Below, one piece after another: positions 44,501-53,522 of a stretch of 64,000 bases of DNA. The stretch is from Ruegeria sp. HKCCSA071 (GTDB lineage Bacteria; Pseudomonadota; Alphaproteobacteria; Rhodobacterales; Rhodobacteraceae), in assembly GCF_017872555.1 (NCBI RefSeq), contig NZ_JAEDOX010000007.1:62001-126000 (forward strand), in the 5' to 3' direction. Under the pieces are notes generated by a model that ran no database searches, was not told where the DNA came from, and saw only the letters and a program-made list of their open reading frames with translations. The stretch's first letter is position 1. Each line of letters starts with the position of its first letter. A program made the translations under genes and the position numbers.

Positions 44501-45128
44501 GGCCCTGTTGCATAAACCAGATGATGGGCGCGTTTGGCCCTTCCTCGGACAGACGTATCCCACAGCCTCGTGGCCGGGATGCCGAGCGCGGTGTAGCGTT
44601 CAGGACGGCGATGCGGTCCTGGATCTCGGCGACCTGACGGTCGACATGCCTTGCCATGCGCCGTTGGCCCAGCAGTTTCACACACTGCATCTTCGCCTCG
44701 ACACGGCTCCCACGATGGTATCCACTCCATCGTCGTCACAGGGCGCGGCCGAGGTATTTGACGTGCAGGGTTTTGTTGCGGGCCACGGCTCCAAAAGTGA
44801 TCGTCTTCCAGGGCTTCGCGTTCTAGCCGGGTGGGATGACGGCAAGGGTACCGCTATCTGCAATCGCATCGAGCTACTTGCGCGGGTCGAAGGCACCATC
44901 TGCCGTGACTCCCCGGTGATCCAGACCGCTCGGATTTCAGCGTTTCCTCATCGATCCGAAGGTGGTTCTTGCGCCAGACCCGCCGTTTGGGGCCACGATG
45001 CTTACGGGAGTGCAACTCGCCTTCACCTTCGACCTTGATCCCGGTGCTGTTGATCAGCAGGTGCAGCGGCCCGTTGGATCTGTGATACGGGATGTTCATG
45101 GTCAGGGTCTTCCGGCGGCAATATTCCA
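44501..45128 (-). mobile_element. truncated, inactivated IS5-family insertion sequence
   Basis: Read leftward, the DNA encodes the middle and end of an IS5-family transposase: IPYHRSNGPLHLL, STGIKVEGEGE, KRRVWRKNHLRIDEETL, then VTADGAFD, WSGYHRGSRVEAKM and CVKLLGQRRMARH. At least three in-frame stops interrupt it, and the first catalytic Asp (normally D-S-T-G) is Asn. GGCCCTGTTGCATAAA at 44501-44516 looks like the IS terminal repeat. The N-terminal third and the other end are missing; the copy fuses directly to a LysR fragment near 45122-45128. Confidence 0.85.
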
Positions 45129-45208
45129 AGCATGGCAGCGGCTTCGGTCACCGTCCCGGTCGAAACCACCGCTCGAAATGCCTCAACTTGTTTGAACGTG
45201 TCCTCCAT
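45122..45208 (-). pseudogene. N-terminal remnant of a LysR-family gene
   Basis: From ATG 45208 the frame encodes 29 residues that are the first part of a LysR HTH (QVEAFRAVVSTGTVTEAAAMLGI). It then runs straight into IS5 transposase sequence in another frame, losing the recognition helix and the whole effector domain. Confidence 0.75.
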
Positions 45209-45260
45209 GAGGTGTTGGTTTCTTTGACCTTGTGTTGGAACGATCGTTCTTCGCGCATTT

Positions 45261-45787
45261 CTGCGGGCGTGGCGACACGGTGATGACCTCAACTTCTTCG
45301 GAACATATCTCGGTGTAATCATGCGCCAGCATTGCATCGAAGCTCAAAGAGTCGCTGACCCCCAGAACAAAATCATCAGCTCTGCATTGATGCACGGCTC
45401 CGCCCCGGATCACGTACAGAAAGCCCTATCCTTCGCGTTGGTATCTTGGCAGTGATTTGGATTGGTCGCGGGGCAATCGCGATATTGCTCATTGAAACAT
45501 GCCGCCAGGCCCACCGTGCTTGCCAGCAAACGGTCGTCATGCGTGTAACTCTTTGTGACGCGTTGCGAAGGTAATCCTTCGCCTGTCTTAACGTGATGAA
45601 CAACCGCCGATACATCGGTAAGGACGAAGAGGGCCATCAACGGGACTTCCAAAGCGGCAGACAGTGACTGGAGCGTGGCAAGCGATGGTGACACTGATCC
45701 GCTTCCGACCCGGCCGAATGTACTGGCCGTTTGCCGCATGGGTTGATGGTTAAGTCGCAGGGACAATACAGTGCTCAAACGCTCCAA
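45261..45787 (-). pseudogene. decayed XRE-cupin transcriptional regulator
   Basis: Pieces of one protein occur in different frames. GSVSPSLATLQSLSAALEVPLMALF is the end of an XRE-type HTH, and VVHHVKTGEGLPSQRV with SYTHDDRLL the linker to the cupin domain. FVLGVSDSLSFDAMLAHDYTEI with VEVITVSPRP is the cupin C-terminus. Frameshifts separate these parts. It starts 20 bases downstream of the pcaB stop. Confidence 0.75.
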
Positions 45788-45807
45788 TACTCAAAACGAT
45801 AGTGCTG

Positions 45808-46869
45808 TCACTCCACCGGGCCGATCCGGTCAATCTGTTGCAGTAATGTATGGCAGCTGATCAGAGCCTGTCCCGTTGCCAGGATCATCTGGGGCAGGAT
45901 CATCCATTCCAGCGTCCAGGCGGCACCGGATCTTTCCTGCTCGTGCACCAGTGCCTGATGCATTCCCGACAGTTGGATTGCGTTGAAACGGGCCAGAGCG
46001 ACCAGCAGTTCCGCGCGGACCGGGTTGCGCTTGTGAGGCATCGCCGAAGATCCGCCGCCACCTGTCAGCGAAACCTCGTCCACCCCCTGCTGAGCCATGA
46101 GCGACACGTCCTGACCGATCTTTCCCAGCGCGCCCGTTATCAATGACAGCCATGAGGCAAATTCTGCAAGATTGTCCCGGCGGGTATGCCAGTTTGCATC
46201 GCAACTGATCAGGCCAAGCCTATGGGCCATATGATCTGCGATTGCCTGTCCGGATCCGTGCATCCCGGCGCGGTCGCCAACGGCGCCGCCAAGTTGCAGC
46301 ACAAGCAATCTGGGCTGCAATTCGGTCAGGCGTTTCTGGTGATCGGCCAATGGCAACCGCCAGTTTTGCAGGCGCGTGGCAACTGTAATCTGCAATGCCG
46401 CCTGCATTCGGGTTCGCCCCATCATCACGCATTCGCCGTGTGCCTGTTCCAGCGCCACAAGCGCATCCGTCAGGTCTGAAAGACGGGCCGAAAACAACTC
46501 CAGAATGTCCTTGATTGACATAACCAGAGCGGTGTCGACAACATCCTGCGACGTCATCCCCTTATGCAGCGCCACGTGGCAATGATCAGGCAATGCTGCT
46601 TTGAGCGACCGCACCAGCGCGGGCACCACCACGCCATCCAATGCCGTCCCGTCGCGCAGCGCCTGCATGTCGGGACGGTGTTGTCGGATAAGTTTTGCCG
46701 CGGTATCCGCCACCTCTGCTGGTACGGAGCCGACGGCCGCCAAAGCCTCAGAATAAGCGGCCTCGACGGACAGCATGTGTCGCAGCTGAGCCTCTGTACC
46801 CAGCATCTCTGAGGTCTGTGGGTCCTCAAACAGCCCGCTGAGCCAGGGATGAGTGGAAAGCTGTTCCAT
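45808..46869 (-). CDS. pcaB: 3-carboxy-cis,cis-muconate cycloisomerase
   Basis: About 353 residues from ATG 46869. It belongs to the fumarase/aspartase superfamily with the signature GGGGSSAMPHKRNP, MTSQDVVDTALV and HGMTSQD-type catalytic regions. It cyclises 3-carboxymuconate to 4-carboxymuconolactone in protocatechuate breakdown. The length is somewhat short against the usual ~450-residue bacterial PcaB, but common in this group of bacteria. It is the last gene of the pca operon. Confidence 0.9.
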   Translation of the reverse strand: MEQLSTHPWLSGLFEDPQTSEMLGTEAQLRHMLSVEAAYSEALAAVGSVPAEVADTAAKLIRQHRPDMQALRDGTALDGVVVPALVRSLKAALPDHCHVALHKGMTSQDVVDTALVMSIKDILELFSARLSDLTDALVALEQAHGECVMMGRTRMQAALQITVATRLQNWRLPLADHQKRLTELQPRLLVLQLGGAVGDRAGMHGSGQAIADHMAHRLGLISCDANWHTRRDNLAEFASWLSLITGALGKIGQDVSLMAQQGVDEVSLTGGGGSSAMPHKRNPVRAELLVALARFNAIQLSGMHQALVHEQERSGAAWTLEWMILPQMILATGQALISCHTLLQQIDRIGPVE

Positions 46870-46935
46870 CCTATTTGTGGCCTTTGAACTGAAGAGGGCG
46901 GATATCAATCGTCATGGCGCCATTCCTCCCTGCGC

Positions 46936-47757
46936 TCAAAGAGCCAAAATTTCGCGGGCCTGTTGCCAGGTGGCGACCGGACGTTCGTGCTTTGCGCATA
47001 GCTCGGTCACGCGATTGACCAGCGCAGCGTTCGAAGGCGCTAGTGTATTCCGATCCAGCCGGACATTGTCTTCCAAACCTGTCCGCGTGTGTCCGCCCGC
47101 AGCAATGGCCCATTCATTTACCACAATCTGGTTTGGACCGATCCCGGCGGCACACCATTCGGCATCCGGTGCGCGATCCTGCATGGATTTTACGTAGAAG
47201 TCGAACACGGCCCTGTCGACCGGCATCGCGTTTTTGACACCCATGACAAATTGAACATACAGCTTGCCATACAGCTTGCCTTCCTTGTGCAATCTGATCG
47301 CTTGCAGGATGTGGGACAGGTCAAACGCCTCGATCTCGGGTGTGACTTTGTATTTTTGCATCTCGGCTGATAGCCAGTCCACCAGATCGGGTGGATTTTC
47401 ATAAACCCGGGTGGGAAAGTTGTTCGATCCAACCGACAGCGACGCCATGTCAGGTGACAGGGGCAGCATTCCGCCCCTGGCCTGGCCGGCGCCTGACCGC
47501 CCACCGGTGGAAAACTGGATGATCATTCCGGGGCAGTGTTTTTGCAAACCCTCTTTCAGGAGAGCGAATTTTTCGGGGTCGCTGCAGGGCGTCTGATCAT
47601 CGTTGCGAACATGGGCGTGGACGATGCTGGCCCCGGCCTCGAACGCCTCTTGCGTGCTTTCGACCTGTTCCGCAACCGAGATCGGCACCGCGGGGTTGTT
47701 CTTCTTGGTGGGCAGGGAACCGGTGATAGCCACGCAGATGATGCAGGGTTTGGTCAT
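46936..47757 (-). CDS. beta-keto acid cleavage enzyme (BKACE, DUF849)
   Basis: A 273-residue TIM-barrel protein of the BKACE family (3-keto-5-aminohexanoate cleavage enzyme type). The metal site H-A-H (H47, H49) is in SIVHAHVRND, with STGGRSG, EAFDLSH and GGHTRTGLEDN further on. These enzymes exchange the acyl part of a beta-keto acid with acetyl-CoA, giving acetoacetate and a new acyl-CoA. Sitting between pcaG and pcaB, it could convert beta-ketoadipate to succinyl-CoA and acetoacetate, replacing PcaIJ/PcaF, neither of which is in the window. That use is an inference. Confidence 0.87.
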   Translation of the reverse strand: MTKPCIICVAITGSLPTKKNNPAVPISVAEQVESTQEAFEAGASIVHAHVRNDDQTPCSDPEKFALLKEGLQKHCPGMIIQFSTGGRSGAGQARGGMLPLSPDMASLSVGSNNFPTRVYENPPDLVDWLSAEMQKYKVTPEIEAFDLSHILQAIRLHKEGKLYGKLYVQFVMGVKNAMPVDRAVFDFYVKSMQDRAPDAEWCAAGIGPNQIVVNEWAIAAGGHTRTGLEDNVRLDRNTLAPSNAALVNRVTELCAKHERPVATWQQAREILAL

Positions 47758-47805
47758 GGTGATTTCCTGAATTAAGTGCTGCCTTGGAAAGACAGCACCA
47801 AGTAG

Positions 47806-48423
47806 TCAGATATCAAAAAAGACGGTCTCATCTTCGCCTTGTATCTTGATATCGAAGCGATAGACAACTTGACCGTCCCGATTGTTCCGTTTGGCCAGCA
47901 GCGTTGCGCGGCGGCGTTCCCATTCGATGAGATTAAGGACCGGGTCCTTGCTATTGGCCTCTGCCTCGTCCTCGAAATAGATACGCGTATTCAGGCCGAC
48001 ATTGATACCCCGGGCAACAACCCAAAGGTTGATATGAGGCGCTTGCTGGCCCACGTTTCGTCCCGGTGTCGGACCGGGTTTGACTGTGTCGAACGCCCAT
48101 TCGCCGGTTTCAAAGTTGGTGATGACGCGTCCCCAGCCGCGAAAGCCGTCTTCGACATCGCCGCCGCCCTCAGGATGGGCATAGACGCCCCTGGCATTTG
48201 CCTGCCAAGCCTCAAGCAAAACATCCTTGATGGGCGATCCTGCCCCGTCCACGACCAGCCCTTCGACCCGAATACGCTCACCCTCGGCATTTGGTCCGGC
48301 TATGTCCCAGCCCAATTCCTGCCTGTAGATTTCGAATCCGGCAGCCCCGGGTGCCAGGCCGATATGGACGTAAGGCCCAGCTGTTTGCGAGGGGGTTTCC
48401 TTCAGATAATTAAGCTGTTGCAT
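47806..48423 (-). CDS. pcaG: protocatechuate 3,4-dioxygenase alpha subunit
   Basis: A 205-residue intradiol dioxygenase alpha chain (TAGPYVHIGLAPGA, LEAWQANARGVYAHP, NVGQQAPHINLWVVARG, LNTRIYF). The alpha chain helps form the active site but lacks the iron ligands. It starts 2 bases after pcaH, so expression is coupled. With PcaH it opens the protocatechuate ring between the hydroxyls. Confidence 0.95.
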   Translation of the reverse strand: MQQLNYLKETPSQTAGPYVHIGLAPGAAGFEIYRQELGWDIAGPNAEGERIRVEGLVVDGAGSPIKDVLLEAWQANARGVYAHPEGGGDVEDGFRGWGRVITNFETGEWAFDTVKPGPTPGRNVGQQAPHINLWVVARGINVGLNTRIYFEDEAEANSKDPVLNLIEWERRRATLLAKRNNRDGQVVYRFDIKIQGEDETVFFDI

Positions 48424-48425
48424 CT

Positions 48426-49154
48426 TCAGTTCCCCTCCAGACGGTTTTCAAACAGGGTCGAGCGCCGACCGCGCAAGACCACGTCTAATTTATAGGCGAT
48501 GGTATCCAGTGGGATCGTTGAATTCATGTCGAGCCGTGAAATCAGGCGGCTGATCGCATCGGCGTCAGGAATAGTTTTCACGATCGGACACCTGTCGATC
48601 AGCGGGTCGCCTTCGAAATAGCATTGTGTGATCAGGCGTTGCGCAAAACCTGTTCCGAATATCGACATGTGGATATGGGCGGGACGCCAGCTGTTCACCC
48701 AATTGCGCCAGGGGTAGGCCCCGGGTTTTACGGTGCGGAAGAAATAATACCCGTTTTCATCTGTCAGGGTGCGGCCGCAACCACCGAAATTGGGATCGAT
48801 CGGTGCCAGATAGGTATCTTTCTTGTGACGATAGCGCCCACCTGCATTCGCCTGCCAGATCTCCACCAACGTGTTTGGCACCGCACGTCCGTTTTCATCC
48901 AGCACCCTGCCGTGCAGAATGATACGCTCGCCAATCGGGCTTTCGCCGGGTTGCGCATAGTTCGAGATCAGGTCGTTATCCAGAGGGTCAACATCGTTGT
49001 GACCAAAAACCGGGCCGGTGACCTCACTGATCGAGTTTTGCAGCGAGATCAGCGAATATTGCGGTGAACGGGTCACGCTGGTCTTGTAGTCGGGCGTCAG
49101 CGCAGGTGGGTGCCACTCTCGGTCACGCTGGTAGAATTCACCTTGTTTCAACAT
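48426..49154 (-). CDS. pcaH: protocatechuate 3,4-dioxygenase beta subunit
   Basis: About 242 residues from ATG 49154. It carries the iron-ligand motifs: Tyr in [11 protein letters not shown], Tyr in GAYPWRN and the His-x-His in [25 protein letters not shown] is the family signature. It is the catalytic Fe(III) subunit of the dioxygenase with PcaG. The longer open frame extends into pcaC and is not used. Confidence 0.95.
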   Translation of the reverse strand: MLKQGEFYQRDREWHPPALTPDYKTSVTRSPQYSLISLQNSISEVTGPVFGHNDVDPLDNDLISNYAQPGESPIGERIILHGRVLDENGRAVPNTLVEIWQANAGGRYRHKKDTYLAPIDPNFGGCGRTLTDENGYYFFRTVKPGAYPWRNWVNSWRPAHIHMSIFGTGFAQRLITQCYFEGDPLIDRCPIVKTIPDADAISRLISRLDMNSTIPLDTIAYKLDVVLRGRRSTLFENRLEGN

Positions 49155-49206
49155 TGTTGGATCACACTTCCTTTTTGTCTGACTCGGGTTTCTGCGCGTT
49201 TCCCAT

Positions 49207-49584
49207 TCAGTCCTGTTCCATTTGATCATAGGTCAGTTTTGCCAGTTTGAGGGCCTGATTGGCGCGTGGCACGCCCGCGTAAATTGCGACGTGCTGAAAC
49301 GCTTCAAGTACATCCCGCTTGCTGGCGCCGGTACGGGCTGTGGCGCGGATATGCATCGGGATTTCTTCGAAATTTCCCAACGCAGCCAGCAAAGCCAGCG
49401 TTAGCATGGATCTCTCTCGGTCACTGATCCCGTCCGAGGCCCAGACGGTACCCCACGCGCCTTCGGTGATAAGTGCCTGAAATGGATCGTCCAGATCAGA
49501 CTTGGCGTCTTCGGCGCGATCCACATGGGCGTCGCCCAGAATTCTGCGGCGCACTCGCATACCGGACTCGTATTTGTCACTCAT
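49207..49584 (-). CDS. pcaC: 4-carboxymuconolactone decarboxylase
   Basis: A 125-residue AhpD-like-fold enzyme with [36 protein letters not shown] and [16 protein letters not shown]. It decarboxylates 4-carboxymuconolactone to the 3-oxoadipate enol-lactone. The start overlaps the end of pcaD by 8 bases. Confidence 0.93.
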   Translation of the reverse strand: MSDKYESGMRVRRRILGDAHVDRAEDAKSDLDDPFQALITEGAWGTVWASDGISDRERSMLTLALLAALGNFEEIPMHIRATARTGASKRDVLEAFQHVAIYAGVPRANQALKLAKLTYDQMEQD

Positions 49585-50365
49585 TGCGGTTCTCCATCAG
49601 GAAGGCGGACAAGTGTTCAGCATAGGTGGCGGGGGCTTCCACGCATGGCAGGTGCCCGGTGTTGGGTATTTCGGCATAGCGCGCCCCGGGGATCATAGCA
49701 CAGGTCTGCCGGACCAGTTCGGGTGGGCAGGCGCGGTCATCTGATCCGGCGATGGCCAGAACTGGCAATCGCAGCGCCCGGGTCATGGGTTCGAGATCAG
49801 CATTTGCAATCGCGTTGCAGCATCCCAGGTACCCAGAAACAGGGGTACGTACCAGCATGTTGCGCCAAAGCAGCACGTTATCGGTTGCCCTGAAATCCGC
49901 TGCAAACCAACGGTCCAGAATTGCGTCAGCCACAGACTCGATGCCGGACGATCGGATTGCGCCCATCCGGTCACGCCACATCTGGGCCGTCCCCATTTTT
50001 GCGGCGGTGTTGGAAAGAACAAGGGCGCGGATCAGGTCTGGTCGGCGCGAAGCCAGCGCCTGACCGATCATGCCGCCATTCGACAGGCCGACAAACACCG
50101 TGTCGCGAACCCCGATATGGTCAAGAAACGCCTCGGCGTCATCTGTCAGCTCAGCCAAGCTGTAAAGCGCCTGAGGGCATTCCGACAGGCCGTGACCACG
50201 CAGATCGAACCGGATCAGGCGCAGCCTCTTGGGCAGCAAGGGCAAAACCTTGTCCCAAAGGCGCAGGTCAGTTCCCAGCGAGTTGGCAAACACCACAGGC
50301 GTGCCATCTGGATCGCCATCCTCACGCCAATGCAGGTGAATGTTATCCAGCGCCGCAATCTGCAT
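49577..50365 (-). CDS. pcaD: 3-oxoadipate enol-lactonase
   Basis: A 262-residue alpha/beta-hydrolase: FANSLGTDLRLWD, the nucleophile elbow GLSNGG (Ser about residue 95), late Asp near SDDRACP and His in NTGHLPCVEAP. It hydrolyses the enol-lactone to beta-ketoadipate. It overlaps pobA by ATGA and pcaC by 8 bases, so all are co-translated. Confidence 0.93.
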   Translation of the reverse strand: MQIAALDNIHLHWREDGDPDGTPVVFANSLGTDLRLWDKVLPLLPKRLRLIRFDLRGHGLSECPQALYSLAELTDDAEAFLDHIGVRDTVFVGLSNGGMIGQALASRRPDLIRALVLSNTAAKMGTAQMWRDRMGAIRSSGIESVADAILDRWFAADFRATDNVLLWRNMLVRTPVSGYLGCCNAIANADLEPMTRALRLPVLAIAGSDDRACPPELVRQTCAMIPGARYAEIPNTGHLPCVEAPATYAEHLSAFLMENRNE

Positions 50366-51534
50366 CAGTAGGGCAGCCCGACGTAATTTTGTGCAAACAC
50401 CGATTGGGCCTCTTTGTTTTCGCGCAGGAAATCAATGTCAGCCTTCTGCATTTTCAGGTCAAAGCCGTTCTGTTCCGGAAAACGGTGCAACAGGTTGGTC
50501 GTGGACCAGCTGAACCGCTCGGCTTTCCAGATCCGGGCCAGCGCTTTTTCGGAATAGCGGTCGATGCCTTCGCTGTCGTGGTCTTCATAGAATTGCAGCA
50601 GTGCGTTGTGCAGATAGTGGATGTCGCTTGCCGCTGTGTTAAGCCCCTTGGCCCCGGTGGGGGGCACGATATGCGCGGCATCCCCACACAGGAACAAACG
50701 GCCCCAGCGCATTGGTTCGGTCACGAAAGACCGCAGCGCCGCAATTGATTTTTCGACCGATGGCCCGGTGATCAGTGTCTCAGCATATTGCGCGGGGATC
50801 CTGCGTTTCAGTTCCTGCCAGAAGGCTTGATCAGTCCAGTCATCGGCACTGTCAGACAGCGAGCATTGAATGTAGTACCGGCTGAGGTTCTCATTGCGCA
50901 TGGAACAAAGCGCAAAACCGCGTTCCGATCCGGCATATATCAGTTCGTCATGGACCGGGGGTGTTTCGGACAAAACGCCTAGCCAGCCAAATGGATAGAC
51001 CTTTTCATATTCCCGGCGCACGGTCAGCGGGATGGTTTGACGCGACACCCCATGAAACCCGTCGCACCCGGCGACAAAATCGCAATCAATCCGGTGTCTG
51101 GTTCCATCCGCTTGATGCGTCACATAAGGCGTATCGCTGTCAGCCCCGTGAATCTGAACATCATCGGCGTTGAAAACGATCTTGCCGCCCATCGCATCGC
51201 GCGCATCATACAGATCACGGGTTACTTCCGTTTGTCCGTAAACAACCACGTGGCTGCCGGTCAGCTCTTTAAAGTTAATGCCGAATTCGATATCGCCGTA
51301 TGAGATCACTGTGCCGTCATGGACAAAACACTCCTTGTCCATCCGCTCTGCTACACCGGCCTCGCGCATCAGTTCCACAAAACCGGTTTCCAGAATGCCG
51401 GCGCGAATGCGGCCCAGAACATATTCTCTGGTTTTGCGCTCTAACACGATGGTGTCTATGCCTTTGCGGTGCAACAACTGGCTGAGCAAAAGACCTGAAG
51501 GTCCACCGCCGATGATCGCGACCTGAACGCGCAT
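50365..51534 (-). CDS. pobA: 4-hydroxybenzoate 3-monooxygenase
   Basis: A 389-residue FAD monooxygenase: IIGGGPSGLLLSQLL (FAD), DFVAGCDGFHGVSR (DG motif) and FLCGDAAHIVPPTGAKGLN. The length and residues are those of PobA. It makes protocatechuate from 4-hydroxybenzoate and so feeds the rest of the operon. Here it is the first gene of the pca operon rather than a separate pobR-pobA unit. It is divergent from pcaQ. Confidence 0.94.
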   Translation of the reverse strand: MRVQVAIIGGGPSGLLLSQLLHRKGIDTIVLERKTREYVLGRIRAGILETGFVELMREAGVAERMDKECFVHDGTVISYGDIEFGINFKELTGSHVVVYGQTEVTRDLYDARDAMGGKIVFNADDVQIHGADSDTPYVTHQADGTRHRIDCDFVAGCDGFHGVSRQTIPLTVRREYEKVYPFGWLGVLSETPPVHDELIYAGSERGFALCSMRNENLSRYYIQCSLSDSADDWTDQAFWQELKRRIPAQYAETLITGPSVEKSIAALRSFVTEPMRWGRLFLCGDAAHIVPPTGAKGLNTAASDIHYLHNALLQFYEDHDSEGIDRYSEKALARIWKAERFSWSTTNLLHRFPEQNGFDLKMQKADIDFLRENKEAQSVFAQNYVGLPY

Positions 51535-51573
51535 GTTGGCTCTCCTGATTTCGCGTATCTAATAATTGAACGC

Positions 51574-51594
51574 CATTTCTCGATATGTAAAATG
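51574..51594. promoter_or_regulatory. candidate PcaQ (LysR) box
   Basis: CATTT, 11 bases, then AAATG form a dyad that also satisfies the LTTR T-N11-A rule (T51578, A51590). It lies between pobA and pcaQ, 38 bases before the pcaQ start. Confidence 0.45.
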
Positions 51595-51631
51595 AGTTCT
51601 GCTGGGACTTAGTTGCCGGAATTGGAAAGTA

Positions 51632-52573
51632 ATGATAGATCGCCGCATCAAAGTTAGGCATATTCAATGTTTTATTGAGATATGTCGCGAGAAAAGCCTG
51701 AAAGTTGCGGCAGAGAAGCTGTTTCTCACGCAACCGGCGATATCCAAGACGCTCAAGGAGCTTGAGGATATTCTGGGCACTGTGCTGTTGTCCCGTAACC
51801 GGTCCGGTGTTTCTCTGACACGGCAGGGCGAAGTGTTTCTGCATTTCGCAGAAATGTCGCTGGCCGCTTTGCAGCAAGGCTTTTCTGGTGTGGAGCAGAT
51901 CGAGGCGCGGGGCAGAGCCAGTCTCCGGGTCGGGGTGCTGCCTTCGGCTGCGGCTCGCTTGATGCCAGCCGTTGCCACCGAATTTTCCGAACTTGCGGGC
52001 AATGCCCGACTGAGCGTTTTCGACGGTCCACATGGCCATTTGATGGAGCGTCTTCGTCTGGGAGATCTGGAGCTTGTTATCGGGCGTTTGGGTCGCCCTG
52101 AAACCATGCAGGGCATTTCCTTTACCCAGCTTTATGAGGAGAAGGTCGTCTTTGTCGTGCGCGCGGATCACCCACTGCTGAAAGCCCCCGATCTCAGGCG
52201 GATTACCGAGTGGCAAGTGCTTTACCCGCCTGAAGGATCGGCAATTCGGCCCTTGGTGGATCGCCTCATGATCGCGCATGGGATTGGTGAAATCGAAGAT
52301 CGTCTGGAAACTGTCTCGGGTGCTTTCGGGCGGGTGTATACCCGGCAGACCGATGCGATCTGGATCATCTCGGCGGGGGTGGTTGCCAATGAAATCAGCG
52401 ATGGCCACCTTGTGGCGTTGCCGTTTGATACGTCGATAACGCGCGGACCCGTTGGGCTGATGCGTCGGCCAGACCAGGTCCTGTCACCTCAGGCGCAGGT
52501 TTTCGGGTTGGCTTTGGACAATGCAATTGCAAGGTTGGGCTTGTCGGCTGATGGTGCGACCTCTGATAACTAA
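51632..52573 (+). CDS. pcaQ: PcaQ-like LysR activator
   Basis: A 313-residue LTTR: RIKVRHIQCFIEICREKSL at the N-terminus, the HTH KVAAEKLFLTQPAISKTLKELE, then ILGTVLLSRNRSGVSLTRQG. The effector domain has VIGRLGRPETMQGISF. The N-terminus and position opposite the pob/pca operon match PcaQ, the regulator of protocatechuate catabolism in alphaproteobacteria, which responds to beta-carboxymuconate or related intermediates. Confidence 0.9.
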   Translation: MIDRRIKVRHIQCFIEICREKSLKVAAEKLFLTQPAISKTLKELEDILGTVLLSRNRSGVSLTRQGEVFLHFAEMSLAALQQGFSGVEQIEARGRASLRVGVLPSAAARLMPAVATEFSELAGNARLSVFDGPHGHLMERLRLGDLELVIGRLGRPETMQGISFTQLYEEKVVFVVRADHPLLKAPDLRRITEWQVLYPPEGSAIRPLVDRLMIAHGIGEIEDRLETVSGAFGRVYTRQTDAIWIISAGVVANEISDGHLVALPFDTSITRGPVGLMRRPDQVLSPQAQVFGLALDNAIARLGLSADGATSDN

Positions 52574-52617
52574 AGCTGGTCCATTCTGCCGGGGTGGCGC
52601 GAGGACAGGAGCACAAG

Positions 52618-53325
52618 ATGGATGACAAGGAACGCAGAGTCCGCGAGGCGATTATCGAGAAATGCCTTTTTCTGAATTCCAGTGGTCTTAGCCAAGGCAC
52701 ATCCGGCAATATCTCGGCCCGATACGAGAACCGGATGCTGATCACACCCTCGGCGACGCCATATGACAAGCTGAACCCCGAGATGATCGTCTCAATGCCA
52801 TTTGATGGAGAGTATGGGACCTGGGATGGCCCGCTCAAACCTTCGACCGAATGGCGGTTCCACTTCGACATTCTCAAGACCCGACCCGATATGGGCGCGG
52901 TGGTCCATGCACATCCGACCTATTGCACGGCGCTGGCGATTGCACACAAGGAAATTCCGGCAGCGCATTACATGGTTGCGGCCTTCGGTGGTACTAATGT
53001 TCGCTGCGCACCCTTTGCGCGCTTTGGAACGCCCGAGCTGTCGGAGCTGGCGATCGAAGCGCTGCAAGACCGAACCGCCTGCCTGCTTGGCAATCATGGG
53101 TCCATCGCCATGGGTGAGGATTTGGACAAGGCCATGTGGCGCGCGGTCGAACTGGAAACCATAGCCCGGCAGTATTACCTTTCTCTGGCCCTCGGTCCGG
53201 TGATCCTGACCGATGAACAGATTTCCGAAACGCTATCCGGTTTCGCTTCTTACGGTGTTCAGGGCGACTACAAGGATGTCGCAGCAGGTACTGCGCAGGA
53301 ACAAGTTCCGTCTGAACAGACCTGA
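52618..53325 (+). CDS. class II aldolase/adducin-family protein (FucA-like)
   Basis: About 235 residues from ATG 52618, which has AGGAG six bases before it; the upstream GTG adds 8 residues. Family motifs: SGNISARYENRMLITPS near residue 33, the zinc ligands in VVHAHPTYC and LLGNHGSIAMGE. It splits or joins a sugar phosphate or related aldol; fuculose- and ribulose-phosphate aldolases are closest in motif. It begins 44 bases after pcaQ on the same strand, so it may be co-transcribed. The substrate is unknown. Confidence 0.85.
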   Translation: MDDKERRVREAIIEKCLFLNSSGLSQGTSGNISARYENRMLITPSATPYDKLNPEMIVSMPFDGEYGTWDGPLKPSTEWRFHFDILKTRPDMGAVVHAHPTYCTALAIAHKEIPAAHYMVAAFGGTNVRCAPFARFGTPELSELAIEALQDRTACLLGNHGSIAMGEDLDKAMWRAVELETIARQYYLSLALGPVILTDEQISETLSGFASYGVQGDYKDVAAGTAQEQVPSEQT

Positions 53326-53461
53326 CTGCCAAGTTGGCTGCGCTTAGGGGCGGTATATTGGGCTCAAGTCCAAAACGTCGCGACGTGATCAGGAGGTTTT
53401 CGCCTGTTCGCCGTTGGTGCCACGCATCTGGCCATTCGCGCGGATACGGCTGCCTATTGAT

Positions 53462-53481
53462 TTATTGGCGCGCGTAAAGAA
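53462..53481. promoter_or_regulatory. candidate LacI-type operator upstream of the regulator gene
   Basis: TTATTGGCGCGCGTAAAGAA shares the 11-mer CGCGCGTAAAG with the more symmetric site at 54554-54573. It lies 41 bases before the lacI-family start, which suggests autoregulation. The left half is poorly symmetric. Confidence 0.5.
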
Positions 53482-53522
53482 AATGTAAGGTCAAAGCAAA
53501 AGAGTTCCGCAAGCGGGTAGGT

